The position numbers and the translations under genes were made by a program. Shown here one piece after another: positions 11,179-23,995 of a stretch of 64,000 nt of DNA. The notes beneath the pieces were generated by a model. The model was not told the DNA's origin. It ran no database searches and saw only the letters and a list, made by a program, of their open reading frames with translations. Where the stretch lies: the NCBI GenBank assembly GCA_012064385.1, contig QRDG01001362.1, positions 1-64,000 on the forward strand, given 5' to 3'. The first letter of the stretch is position 1. The number at the start of each line of letters is the position of its first letter. This stretch comes from Puccinellia tenuiflora (lineage: Eukaryota; Streptophyta; Magnoliopsida; Poales; Poaceae).

Positions 11179-11745
11179 GTCCCTCCATCTCGGTTTATTA
11201 GACACCATATCAAAATCAGATTTTATCAGTAGTTAGGCACAATTAGCATTAATAATCTTCTAGAAATGTTCCCAGTCACTTTCTCTCCCCAATCTACATG
11301 TGTTTTAGCCAATGACCTATTTAGTTAGACTAATGCATGCGCTTCCGATTGGACTTTAATGGTCTTTCCTAATTAATTTCCCGATTTAGGAGTAATTAAC
11401 TCAGTCAATCCTCACTTATCTAGGTAGCAGAGAAACTCCAAAAGTGCCTAAGGCTGTCCACAATGTGAGTAACTTAGCTAGTAACACCACACACTTTAAG
11501 ACAAATTTACTTATGTGGCACGTAGTTAATAAGGAGAGAGTTGTTTGTGGTAACATAGCTAGTTACCGCAACATCACACACTCCAAGACAAAATGAGTGT
11601 TGAACCTAATAAAAGAAGTCTTCTATGACACCATACGTATGTTACTCCCAACTATAGAGATAGTAACATGGACTAGTAACATATGCATGTTACTAGTCTA
11701 TGTTACTCCCCACTGGAGTAGCCTAATAAACCGAGATGGAGGGAG
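11179..11745. mobile_element. Stowaway-like (mariner) MITE, split by a Tourist MITE
   Basis: The left end is GTCCCTCCATCTCGGTTTAT and the right end is its inverse, ending AACCGAGATGGAGGGAG, each flanked by TA (11177-11178 and 11746-11747). Removing the nested MITE (11452-11723) and one copy of its TSD leaves about 290 bp. The CTCCCTCC terminus with TA duplication is the hallmark of grass Stowaway elements; the first base of the left end differs. Confidence 0.8.
11452..11723. mobile_element. Tourist-like (PIF/Harbinger) MITE, 272 bp
   Basis: The ends are GGCTGTCCACAATG and the inverse of GGCTACTCCAGTGG, with long internal symmetry (AGTAACATAG / CTATGTTACT blocks). It is flanked by TAA on both sides (11449-11451 and 11724-11726), the 3-bp TSD expected of this superfamily. 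It sits inside the Stowaway-like element, so it is the younger insertion. Confidence 0.8.
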
Positions 11746-11747
11746 TA

Positions 11748-13632
11748 CATTGGAGTTTGCCAACCATGAATGATACACCCGATTCGTTCTTCTTCTTTAT
11801 TGTTTACAAAAATCTCACATAAACAACAAACATCTTGTAGAATCATATATACAAGACGCCGCCAGGCCACATAAAAATCAAGACACTGAAATACAATTTC
11901 TCACTTTAGTACCTCTGAAATCTCATTCTTCAACTCCTCCATCTCCATCATGACACTAAGTTAATATCTGTAATTTGATGGGGCACATGTGAAAATCATA
12001 TGTAGAGAATAATCTAGCGTGAACTATAAGAAGGGTCATAAGTATAATATACCAACTCGCATTTCTCAAGTATCGGTGTCTTCAAACAAAGCATGGTTTG
12101 CTTTGCTCCCTTCAAAGCATTATAGTTTGAGGACGATATTATTGGGGCATCAGATGTACATCCAACATATACTAATAATAAATGTCAATGCATATTGTAT
12201 ATAATAATTTTGAGCACCAACCTCAATAACGAACGACCATATAGAGATCCTAGTTGTCTATGCCAACGATGAGCTCGTGTGCAAGATTCGTAGCCAATGA
12301 TTACATGTTACGGATAAAAGTAAATGCTGAATCTTGAATGTAGCGAACCAATGTGAGATTGATGGAAGAAAGAAATCACAAAGGACGGCTTCGGAGTTTG
12401 GAATAAGATGGGGATGAATTATCTAGTGGGACGGGCTCGGACGGTTGGCTGCCCGCATAGTTGTCAAACCTTGGATTCAGGTGCTTAGTGCTCCTTGAAA
12501 TTTTGATTTACTACTATTGAAGGGTTCTTTTTGTTGAGAAATCTACTATGGGCGCAAGAGTGCCAAACAAAACCATTTTATTATTTTCTTAAGCGAAAAC
12601 TATAGAGGGAACTTAAATCAAAAGGTGGGGTAGAGGAGGAAAAAGTAGAACTACAAATATCGAACCGGGTGAAAGCGTAGTCAAAACATATGTTTTTGTG
12701 ATATTTGTTCTTACAACGTGTGTACCAAAACTTGATGTCATTTTCAGAAAAGCTAGAGATCAACTACAGATGTGTAATTCCTAGAGATCATCTTCGGAAA
12801 AACTTGATGTCATTCTTCTGTCCCACGATGATAGATGATTACATGGGTTGGTCTAGGCTTTTATACACGGAAAAACTAGAGATCAACTGCATATGTGTAG
12901 TTGCTATACTAGTCAGAGACTATGTTCGTACCGCACACGACGCCGTTCTGTCGATCACGCTTATCGTTTCCGACATTCACCTCGCTAAGAACGACATGCG
13001 GAAGTTCAGCACAAAATGACCCTATCTCAGTTTTTTGTGTGTGGATCTGATGCTTTTTTGTAACTCTCGACACGGCGACGTCATGGTTCAAATATGTCGC
13101 TATGGTTCTCGATGTTATCGTCCTAGCTGACTTCTCGACGTTATGTTGTCGTCATTTTACGTTCCCTGGGTCATGGAGTTACAACCATGGTCCAGGGCAT
13201 TATGCTCTTGAACATAGTAGTTTTTCTCCCTTTTTCCTACAACACTACCCCTGTTTGGGGGCATTATGCCTAGAAAGCACGCTACGTTGTCAAACACCCA
13301 TAACGTCGATAACCGGGACGTTATGCAGTTTAACCATAATGACGTTGTGTAGAGTGTTATGCACAAGGGTGAGATCCTGTCATACTCACGCTATAGCGGA
13401 ACACTTCATTTTTACAACAGAAGGACAATCCCTTTCTCTGATCAGCTAGAGGTAGAAAAAAAAATCTGTGCCGAGCCTGAAACTTGGGCTAATGATCATA
13501 GCTTTACTCTAGGAGAATCTCATCGTCTGCTTCTGGTCTGTTGTCCTCCCCCGGCAGGAGATTGCTAGGTATCGCTTGAGCAATTCCTCTCGTGGAATTG
13601 CTCGGGGTTTACCAAGTAGCAGTGTGCATTTG
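11748..13632. other. Unassigned intergenic DNA
   Basis: About 1.9 kb without a supported gene or element border. Short ORFs here are no longer than chance expectation and show no family motif. Visible details: a degenerate direct repeat of GAAAA(A/G)CTAGAGATCAACT-type sequence near 12750 and 12880, and a cluster of CGTTATG / CATAACG / CATTATG words between 13130 and 13360. The copia element D begins at its right end; its sequence resumes after D at 36128. Confidence 0.5.
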
Positions 13633-14597
13633 TGTTAGAATTGGATCCATATGTGACAGCCCAATAAGTAATTTCAGAAAATCTCAAAGCCCATTTTTGT
13701 GGCAGATTTTTGTGGCAGCACACATGAGAGTGGAGTGGGAGCTAAAGTTTAGTCCCACCCCGCTAGTTTGAGAGGGGTTGCACCAACTTATATAGTGGAG
13801 TGTTCTACTATTTGGTAAGCTTGTGAAAACAAGAGGCTCTCTCACGCGCTCCTCCTCCTCCGCCGCCGCACGCACGACGCGCCGCGGGTTGCGGGAATCG
13901 AGCCGAGCTTTATTTTTGCAGTCCGAGAAAAACGGTCTGGACGGACGCGTCACAGTTAGTCGGTTCGGGTCGCTCCCGGATCGTGGGCTACTGTAACCGA
14001 CCTAAAACATGCGCGACATGGACTTGACCCACGTTGTACCCGTTAGGGTTTTCCCGTGCCGTATTATATATTGTCGTGCACTGCGTGCGCCGCAACACAT
14101 CGAACCAATCTAGGTTTTGCCAATCTCGTGCCTTGCGCCGCCACCGTAGTCTACTCCATCCCGATCGCCGGCGTGCACCGGCGAGCGGGACAGCAGGTCT
14201 CCGGAACCGCTCGCCTTTGCGATCCTGTACGGGAGAGGGTGAATTAGGTTTTTGGGAAGCGCTCTGCGCGACTGCTTGCTTCTTCATCACGGCTCGTCTA
14301 CCATCCAAGTCGGGCAGTGTAGCTGCTCGTCGTCTTCAACGCCGTCTTCTTCGACCGGTCATCGCCAACGTTGTCGTCAACAACATCGGTACTGCAACGG
14401 CTACGACTACTTCCTCCACCACGGATCGGTACGTGTTGCGTGATCCGATCTGCTGGCTTAACATGTTTTCTGCTAGTATGCTGTTGTTCATGTTAGTTAA
14501 TACTTCTAGTATGTTTGAGATTAACATGTTAGTAGCGATTGTTGTCATGCTTAATATTCTGGAATTAATCATGAAATTATTGCCTAATTACTCATCA
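13633..14597 (+). repeat. 5' LTR of copia element D
   Basis: From TGTTAGAATTGG to TTACTCATCA. A TATA-like TTATATAG lies at 13788-13795 and marks the likely U3/R promoter. Compared with the 3' LTR it has an extra short duplication (TTTTTGTGGCAG repeated near 13695-13715). Confidence 0.85.
13788..13795 (+). promoter_or_regulatory. TATA-like box of copia D LTR
   Basis: TTATATAG about 150 bp into the LTR, conserved in the 3' LTR near 35305. Inferred to position element transcription. Confidence 0.5.
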
Positions 14598-14636
14598 ATC
14601 CAAAAACCTTATTATAGGCAATTTCCTGAGTTATCA

Positions 14637-17600
14637 ATGGCTGGTTTTGCTGATGCTATGAGACCGGAAAAGTTTACCGGTGTGAGCTTTAAGAGGTGGC
14701 AAGTGAAGTGCCAGCTCTGGCTGATGGCTTTGAAAATATTCCATGTCAGTAAAGGCATGCCTGAGGGAACTATTTCTGAGCAAGATCAGGAAAAGTTCCG
14801 GTATGATAATACTGCCTTCAGGGGATGTATTCTTAGCGTAATTGATGGCCGTCTGTGCGATGTGTACATGCACATGGAGGACGGCAAGGAGCTCTGGGAA
14901 GCACTGAATGCGAAATTCGGTGCATCTGATGCTGGCAGTGAACTCTATGTCATGGAGAGTTTCCATGATTACAGGATGGTGAATAACCGTTCTGTAGTGG
15001 AACAGGCTCATGAAATAGAGTGTATTGCAAAGGAGCTCGAACTTCTCAAGTGTGCCATACCCGACAAGTTTGTGGCTGGGTGCATTATTGCAAAGTTGCC
15101 TCTGTCTTGGAGGAACTTCGCCACAACTCTCAAACATAAGAGACAGGAGATATCAATTGAAAATCTGATTGCGTCTCTTGATGTTGAGGAGAAATCTCGG
15201 GCTAAGGACACTAAAGAGAGAGGCGGTGAGGGTCAGTCTAGCGCCAACATGGTGCAGAAGAACTCACATGTCAAGAACAAAGGGAATTTCAAGCCCTCGT
15301 TCAATAAGCCTGCAAAGACTACTGACTTCAAGAAGAAGAAGAAGAAGAAGGTGAACAAAGCTGAGCAGGGAGGATGTTATACCTGCGGAGAGCTTGGCCA
15401 CTATTCCAAAAACTGCCCTGAACGTGCAGATCGCAAAGGAAAAGATGGCACCAATACTGTCAACGTCGTGACCGCTAGCAATACTGATGGGTATGGTAAT
15501 TTACCTGTTGTGCTTTCAGTATTTCAATCTTCATGTTGGTGGATTGATACAGGTGCTAATGTTCATGTATGTTCTGACATCTCTATGTTCACTTCTTACC
15601 AGGTCGCACGGGATTCTTCCGTCCTAATGGGGAATGGATCACATGCTTCTGTTCGTGGTGTTGGCATGGTAGATCTGAAGTTTACTTCGGGAAAGATCGT
15701 GCAGCTGAGGAACGTGCAGCATGTCCCTACTATGAACAAGAATCTCGTTAGCGTCTCCCTTCTATGCAGAGATGGGTTTAAAGTAGTCTTAGAGTCCAAT
15801 AAAGTGGTTGTATCAAAGTTTGGACAATTTATTGGTAAAGGTTATGAGTGCGGAGGCTTGTTCCGCTTTTCCGTTTCAGATTTTTGTAATAAGTCAGTGA
15901 ACCATATTTGTGGCAATGTTGATTCGGATGCTAGTGTTTGGCACTCTCGTTTATGTCACGTTAATTTTGGTTTAATGTCTTGGCTATCCAGCATGTGTTT
16001 AATTCCGAAATTCACTGTTGCCAAAGGTTCTAAGTGACATAGCTGTGTGCAATCTAAGCAACCTCGGAAGCCTCACATGGCGGCCGAGGAGAGAAACTTG
16101 GCACCTCTAGAACTCATACATTCTGATCTATGCGAGATGAATGGTGTGTTGACAAAAGGTGGAAAGAGATATTTCATGACATTAATTGATGATGCTACTA
16201 GGTTCTGCTATGTGTATTTGTTGCAAACTAAAGATGAAGCTTTAGACTACTTTAAAATCTATAAGGATGAAGTTGAAAATCAATTAGAGAGAAAGATCAA
16301 GCGTCTTAGGTCGGATCGTGGTGGAGAATATTTTGCGAAAATATTTGACGAATTCTGTGAGGAACACGGCATTATTCATGAGAGGACGCCTCCCTACTCG
16401 CCCCAATCAAACGGGATTGCCGAGAGGAAAAACCGCATGCTGACCGACTTGGTGAATTCCATGTTGGACACTGCGGGTTTATCTAAGGTATGGTGGGGAG
16501 AGGCCTTGTTGACTTCATGTCATGTCCTGAATAGAGTTCCTAACAAGAATAAAGAGAAAGCCCCTTATGAGGAGTGGGTTGGAAGAAAGCCATCACTTTC
16601 TTATTTGCGTACTTGGGGATGCTTGGCGAAAGTCAATATTCCTATTCCGAAGAAACGCAAACTCGGACCAAAGACAGTGGATTGTATTTTTCTTGGCTAT
16701 GCGCCGCGTAGCGTTGGTTATAGATTTTTAGTGGTTAAATCTGATGTTCCTGATATGCATGTTGATACTATAATGGAATCTCGTGATGCAACTTTTTTTG
16801 AGAATATGTTTCCTATGAAAGATATGCATAGCACTGCTAGAATTTATTTTGAGATAATTCCTGAATCTAGTACATCTGGTGATCATTCTGAACAACCACT
16901 TGAGACTGTCCTAGAGAAGGATGACAATGAAGCTCCTAAGAGGAGCATTATACAGAGGATTGAAAAATCCTTTGGTGATGATTTCATTGTGTACCTTGTA
17001 GAAATACTCCTACGTCCATTGCAGAGGCATACGCATCTCCTGATGCGGATGACTGGAAAGAAGCTGTCCAAAATGAGATGGACTCGATTCTTTCTAATGG
17101 AACATGGGAACTATCTGAACGACCGTATGGGTGTAAACCTGTGGGTTGCAAGTGGGTGTTCAAGAAGAAGCTGCGACCTGACGGTACTGTTGATAATTAC
17201 AAGGCGCGGATTGTGGCCAAGGGCTAAACACAAAGAGAAGGTGAAGATTACTTCGATACCTATTCACCTGTCGCTAGACTAATCACAATTCGTGTACTAC
17301 TTTCCATGGCTGCCTCTCATGGTCTTATCGTTCATCAAATGGACGTAAAGACAGCTTTCCTCAATGGAGAGTTGGAAGAGGAGATCTATATGGATCAGCC
17401 TGACGGGTTCGTGGTAAAGGGTGAAGATAGCATGGTATGCAAGTTGTTGAAATCCTTGTATGGACTGAAACAAGCACCTAAGCAATGGCATGAGAAGTTT
17501 GATAGAACTTTGACTTCTGCAGGCTTTGCCATTAATGAGGCTGATAGGTGTGTTTATTATCGCCATGGTGGGGGCGATAGTGTCATATTATGCTTGTATG

Positions 17601-18559
17601 TCGATGACATATTGATATTTGGTACAAGCATGAATGTGATAAATGAGATCAAATCTTTTCTGTCAAAATGTTTTGACATGAAAGATCTGGGAGAAGCTGA
17701 TGTAATTATGAACATCAAGCTGATTAAGGATGAGAGTGGAATTGTTTTAACACAATCACACTATGTTGAGAAGGTCTTGAGCCGATTCGGCTTTATAGAC
17801 AGCAAGCCTTCTCCAACACCTTATGATCCCAGCGTGGCACTTCGAAAGAACAAGAAAGAATCGATAGATCAATTGAGATACTCTCAAATAATCGGTTCAC
17901 TCATGTACCTCGCGAGCGCGACGAGACCTGATATCTCATATGCTGTAAGCAAGTTGAGCAGGTTCATGTCAAACCCGGGTAATGATCATTGGCATGCACT
18001 TGAAAGAGTCATGCGCTATCTGAACGGTACAATGAGTTATGGGATTCACTATTCTGGGCACCCTGCTGTGCTAGAGGGATATAGTGACTCGAACTGGATT
18101 TCAGATGCTGATGAGCTTTACGCCACAAGTGGGTATGCATTTACCCTTGGAGTTGGCGAAGTGTCATGGAGGTCTTGTAAACAAACCATATTGACGAGGT
18201 CAACCATGGAAGCAGAACTTACTGCTTTGGATATAGCCACTGTAGAGGCAGAATGGCTGCGTGAGCTCTTGATGGACTTGCCGGTGGTTGACAAACCATT
18301 GCCGGCCATCCTTATGAACTGTGACAATCAAACGGTGATTGTCAAAGTGAACAGTGCTAAGGATAATGCGAAGTCATCAAGACATGTTAAAAGACGTTTG
18401 AAATCTGTCAGGAAATTGAAAAACTCCGGAGTAATTACTGTTACGTATATTCAAACAGACAAAAATCTGGCAAATCCCTTTACAAAGGGACTATCACGAA
18501 ATGTGATAGAGAGTGCATCGAGGGAGATGGGTATGAGACCCATGAGTGTTACACCATAG
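14637..18559 (+). pseudogene. gag-pol: copia gag-pol polyprotein (3 lesions)
   Basis: The start is the ATG at 14637 (MAGFADAMRPEKFTGV); an open frame extends upstream into the LTR but is not counted. Order: capsid (about 14640-15220); Lys-rich linker and zinc knuckle CYTCGELGHYSKNC (about 15376); protease with WWIDTGANVH (about 15539); GAG-pre-integrase (VWHSRLCHVNFG); integrase with HSDLC, LRSDRGGE and PQSNGIAERKN (16110-16440), carrying the expected D-D-E; RT with VKTAFLNGELEEEIYMDQP and CLYVDDILIF (17346-17617); RNase H with GYSDSNWISDADE and MEAELTALD. Lesions: TGA at 16035-16037 between GSK and HSC; a one-base loss near 17001; TAA at 17225-17227 after IVAKG. Everything else is collinear, so it died recently or is maintained in trans. 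Confidence 0.92.
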
Positions 18560-18892
18560 TGGTAACCCAACCTATGTGATCGGAGATCCCGTGAAGTAGG
18601 ACCTGGGAAAAACAAACTAGTGGTTTAACGGAGGAGAGCTTTTTGTTACCCTCTCTAAGTGAAGATGCACGAGCTCTCAGAAAGCTGTAAGGCAGGTTGG
18701 CAACATGTCTTAATGTGGTTCTATTGGCTATTTATAGCAAAGATGCTGTCCTACAGAGCATTCTTGAAAGAACACACCTATATGAGTTCCGACTGTTAAA
18801 CGTCGCAGCCTATGAGATTTGGGTGATCTCTAGTAAACTCATGAAGAGACCAGGGAGTACGACGCATATGCTCCACCCGCGGGGTAGGCTAC
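18560..18892 (+). other. copia D 3' untranslated part, left piece
   Basis: Non-coding sequence between the RNase H stop and the insertion of element C; it continues at 34941 after the GCTAC duplication. No feature is seen apart from short stop-rich frames. Confidence 0.7.
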
Positions 18893-20396
18893 TGATAATC
18901 CCCAAGAGCAAGGAATCACTGTAGCACAATTCAATATGGAAGTAAGGTATCGATCCACAGGAGCAAGAAGGAAAAGTTATGTATTCCCTACAACTAAAGT
19001 GTCACAAGTTTTAGTTGATTATGCACTAAAAAAGTTTATAGAACAAGGTGGTTGATTTAATGGATGGAAGTTTGATGTAACAAAACAGGAGTGTGAAAGT
19101 GTCCCAATCCTCTTTAATGCAAGAGGACAAGACAAGGGAACAAGGGTGTGAAAGTGTCCCAATCCTCTTTAATGCAAGAGGACAAGACAAAGGTGTAAAC
19201 GATGCTTTGGAAATAAGGCCTAGGGATCATACTTTCACTAGTGGACACTCTCAACAATAATAATATAATTGAATACATAGATATTTCCTCCTCATTATGC
19301 TACTCTGAATTAATTTCTGGTTGGATAAAGAACACCAATCCATTATGTAGGGCTACAAAAAGCACACCTTAAAGTTCGTATTCCACATCTATGGACACTT
19401 CATGCGGTCACTATTCGCATCCAAAGATAGTACTAACAAACACCACAATATCATAGAGACACTCAACACAAATAATAACTCATGATAAGTATTCATGTAA
19501 TCTTTAGCCTAAGAGCCACACACGGTGCACGCACTGTCAACTTCACACCATGGGACAAAGGTGACTACGGCAGTCACATCAATAAAACCACTTGAGTAGC
19601 ATAATTCATAAGATAAAGAAGAGTACCATCTATGGATTCAACTAGATTACAAAGCTCATGATCACATAAAGATCACACCATGGGAGAGAGAGATAAACCA
19701 CATAGCTATCGGCATGAGCTTTCAGCCCCGAGGGAGACTACTCCCCCTTCATCATGGAGATGAGGAGCTTGATGGAGAGGTTGATGAAGAGGTGCAGCCC
19801 GGAGTGGAGACGATCTTGCTGTAGATGTTGATGATGATCATGCCGGAGGGGGGTGGAGCCCTCCGGAGGTGGATTCCGGTGGTGTTTCCCCCTCCGATCT
19901 TCTCCGGCGGCAACCCTCTGCCTCTCTGTTTCTGGTTTTGCGTTTCTCCGCCGCCTCCCTCTGGAAAACATCGGGGGACCTTTTATATAGGCGTTTTTAG
20001 GTCACGAGGATGCTTCTGGGCGAAGGATCGATGCAAACGGGGCCACGAGGGCCAAATTGGATGGGCCCACGCGGCCTGGTACTGTAGCCGCGTGGGACCC
20101 CCCCTTTTGGTCCTCCGGCCTCCGTTCGTTGACTTCTTTCGCTCCTAAATCTTCTCCTTCCAAAATAATGACTCCCCTAAATTTATAGCTCATTATGACG
20201 TCATTAAGGTCCTGAAACAAATAAAGAAAGAAATAGGGGTTTTCTGCCTGCGCAGGATTAATTCCATATAAAGGAGAAATCATTATAAATTACCAAAAAT
20301 CATTAAATTACAGTAATATACCCCTTATATGATGCAAATATGAATGGAATATAACTATTATAGTGCAAAGTTCATGTATGCATTTTAGATGCATCA
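18893..20396 (-). repeat. 3' LTR of element C
   Basis: 1504 bp. It contains a tandem duplication of about 59 bp (19086-19200, unit containing TGTGAAAGTGTCCCAATCC) that is also present in the other LTR. A TATA-like CTATATAAAAGG lies on the minus strand near 19980-19992. Confidence 0.9.
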
Positions 20397-23300
20397 ACAT
20401 CCCCAAGCTTAACTCATGCTAGTCCTCGAGTATGAAAGTGATAAAACTAACATGAACTTTGCAATATAATCACAACATGGATATACAAGATGATTGCTAC
20501 TGCTACATAAAGTCAAATGATTCATTATTTCAAAGAAGTAGCAATATGCAAACAGTTTATAAAGTGATATCAAGTATTCAATGAAAAGATGATCAATGAT
20601 AGTTCACAAAGTGCAACATAAAAGATAGTACTATGGACATTCTTACTTTTGCATACTTGTGGTCCATAGAGTGTAGAAAATCTGAATATAAAAGGTGGAC
20701 ACTTTGGAAAAGATGTATAAATAAGTAGAGGTAAAGCATGCATAAGTTTCATCTATCCTCCAAACTATTCTTCTTAAGTTATTGAATGCAATGGTAATAC
20801 TTGGTGTTAAGCTCTCATTCCCCTATCATAGCATCTTGAATGATTAAAGTTGAATGTGAAAGCAAATATGAGTAGTGGCCTTGATAAAGTAAAGGTTAGA
20901 TGTCTCATGCCCCTTGAATACAAGTACCTACACCATGATTACTCAACTTGGGAAACAGAGCAAGTTTAAGTTATCTATCATTGTAAGTAATAACGGTATC
21001 ATCAAGAGTCTCAACTGGGGTACCTCTTGTCCCATGATATGGATCAAGCCCATATCAAAACAACAAGCCAAACAAACATAATGAACCATCTCAACACCCT
21101 CTTTATTTACCACTTGATATAGCTTTTTATTGTAGGGTGTATCACAGAGAGTTCAAAATAGCATGTAAGTAAATTTCCACCATGAATGATGCATGGCTTA
21201 GATTAGCGGCCCAGGATTCTCTCTAACCATTTATACAAACTCATTTAAATTTAACTCTATTTCCACATTATTTCGTCATGATAGGCATCCATAGACAAAA
21301 GTACATGATATCAACTAAATAGATAATGGAACATGTTGAAAGCTTTGCATGTGACAGCACATATGGGCTAACTCCCAACGTTAAACATTTATCAAGCCAC
21401 TGTCATCATAATATTAATCACAATGGTTCATCTTTTTTGAATGCAATAAAAGTAAAGTGTGCATCAAGTTCGCGAGAGCTTTTTAACCAACTTTTCCCAT
21501 TACAATAAATAACATCATCATTTTCATTTATAGGCATAGATAACACAAATAACATGATAAACATACTTGGAATAGCATAAAGCTAATAGGTAGATATGGT
21601 GGACTCACTGGAAAAACTTGGGTTGAAGGTGTTGGAAACAAGTTTTTACTTGTTGGAATTTTTGGGCTAGCAAAAGGGAGAAAGATGACCATCTAGATGC
21701 ATGCATGAGTGTCCATAGAACTAACTAATTCATGTCAAACAAGGTGAAATAACATACAGCATAAAAACATGAATAAAAGATAGCTCATGATAAAGCATTT
21801 GCAAATTATTACTCATAAAGAAGCTGATAAATCATGCAACTATATGTGTCATTTAAAAATCAACTTAGATATCCCTTTTTCCCAATCATATAAAAGCATG
21901 AAACTTAATTCAACCTAAACTTCCAGTAGCTCTCTCATATATAAATGATAGTGGTGGTCTCAAAATAAAAACTAAACTAACAAACAAAAGACGCTCCAAG
22001 TTTATGCGATAAAGTGCATTGATAGAAAAACAGAAGTTAGACGTGTGCAAACCGAGAGTGTGTTGGTCCAGTGGGGTTGTCTTCACATCCCCAAGCTTAT
22101 GGATTTCACCATTCTTGGATAGCTCTTGGTGCATCTCCTCTAATCCCTGTGAAAAAACTTCAAAACACTGTTTCTCCCATTTCTTTTCTGTGGGGTGACA
22201 TTAGTAGTGATAGACAAATGCATTACTTGCTGCTTATAATACTAAGACAAAAATTCATATGAATGTCCAGAAAGTGTATAATGTTGTATGCCTATTAATA
22301 AACTCAATTGAATCAACAAGATTCAAGTTAAAAGTTCAAAACATGCATCAAACAATATTGGACAGAATCTGTCCAGAAAAACAGCTGCAGCAAAACGTAT
22401 TTCTCTGTCCTAATTAAACTCGTCAAAAAATTCTGAAAACATTTAGGCATACAGAGGATGAAAAGTTGCAGTTACAGTAAAAATCTCAGCTCATTTGGAG
22501 TTACAGAATAGGAATGAAAAATCAAACCGTGCACATACTTGTGCTGGAATGAAATCTCCGCATGCAAAATAGCAACTTTTTTCAAACCAAAATGGGTAAA
22601 CTTGGCTCTTTATTAAAAAAATCCAGGAACTAAACTAAAAACTAAGTCTCTTGTTACAGCAAGAGGACACAAAAAAATAAAAACAACCGGGTTGCCTCCC
22701 GTAAAGCGCTTTCTTTATAGCCATATAGCTAGGCTTACTTACTTGGTATCAAGATGGTTGGAGTGAGGTGGCTTGGCATCCCCAAGATTAAATTCTTGTA
22801 TGTAGGGTGAGCTTAGGGGTTACATCCCCAAGCTTGAGTGTTTGTCCCTCTTGATCTTTGTTTATCACCCTCAACTCTTCCACTTGAAAGTTCTCTTCAC
22901 ACATAACTCATCATAAAACTTGATTAGAGGGGTTAGTGTCTCCATAAATTAAGTCCATATAAGTGCAGCAAAGATATATCATGAATTGATTCTAAACATT
23001 AGCTACTGTTACTACGGTTGTGTAATGCTCCTTGATCAAAAGAACCGCACAAAACACAAGTAATGAGAGCAATGCGAAATAAAGGCAAAATCTGTCAAAA
23101 ACTGAACAGCCCATAAAGAGTGAATTTTCAGAGGCACTTACGTTGCTCAAATCAGAAAACTTTGAACTAATGAATTGTGTATTAATAACTGAAAAATTCT
23201 GTCCTAAAATTTCAGGTCAAAATTCCTTTTATGTGAATTTTAACATTTTTTTTAGTGAATCTTAGGAATCTGTTTTCTGGACAGCCATGATAGTTTTAAT

Positions 23301-23995
23301 GATGCTCACATAGGAATAAGAATTGAAACGCAAAGGTGAGCATCAAGAGAAAAATATGAAAAACATTTAGGTCTAACCCACTTCCTATGCATTGGGATCT
23401 TGTAAAAAAATAAATCAATGAAGCATATAGTAATTAGCATAGGAAGGTAAAGCAAGTGTAACATTAAAACCTTCAACATAAAGAGACGAAACATAGTATT
23501 ATTGAGATAGAGAGACAATTTGCTACCCGCATGGGTAGCTACACACCCATGCGTTATACGGAGATGCAAGCCGTATGTATCCGTTTTAGCTTGTTTTCCT
23601 AGTAAAACACGGATATTTGGTGTACAAAACTGGTTTCGAAATTTTCAAAAAAATATTTTTTGGTCGTCATTTTTAGCTTTTTTTCATAGTTGACTTTTTT
23701 GTTGACTTTCGGATCAAACTTTACTAAAAAAAATCACAGCGGATGGAAAAAAATTCGAAATTTTTTTGAAATACTTTTTATTAATTCTATCAACTCTACC
23801 AGTGACATCCCCTTTGTCTACTTGAGTAATCTCATTTTAGCGTTGCATATACGTTTCGGTCAAACTTAGGATATGTAGCTACCCATGGGGGTAGCAAGTC
23901 TTTTCTGTATTGAGATATTTAGAGACATGTTTCCCTCTCTCATAATAAATTTTAGTGCCATCATGAAAAAACTGAACAACATAAGTATCATCAAA
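20397..23995 (-). other. Element C internal non-coding region
   Basis: About 3.6 kb, AT-rich, with no supported ORF on either strand. It holds the terminal polypurine tract (20397-20410) and extra copies of the same CATCCCCAAG(C/A)TT word at 22086, 22777 and 22823. A short segment at 23530-23900 carries inverted versions of CTACCC(A/C)C(A/G)TGGGTAGC-type sequence near its two ends and may be a small nested MITE. Confidence 0.6.

Noticed and set aside
14034..14636. Long N-terminal extension of the copia gag frame into the LTR
   Set aside because: The frame is open by chance through the LTR; gag homology starts at MAGFADAMRP (14637) after the LTR end.
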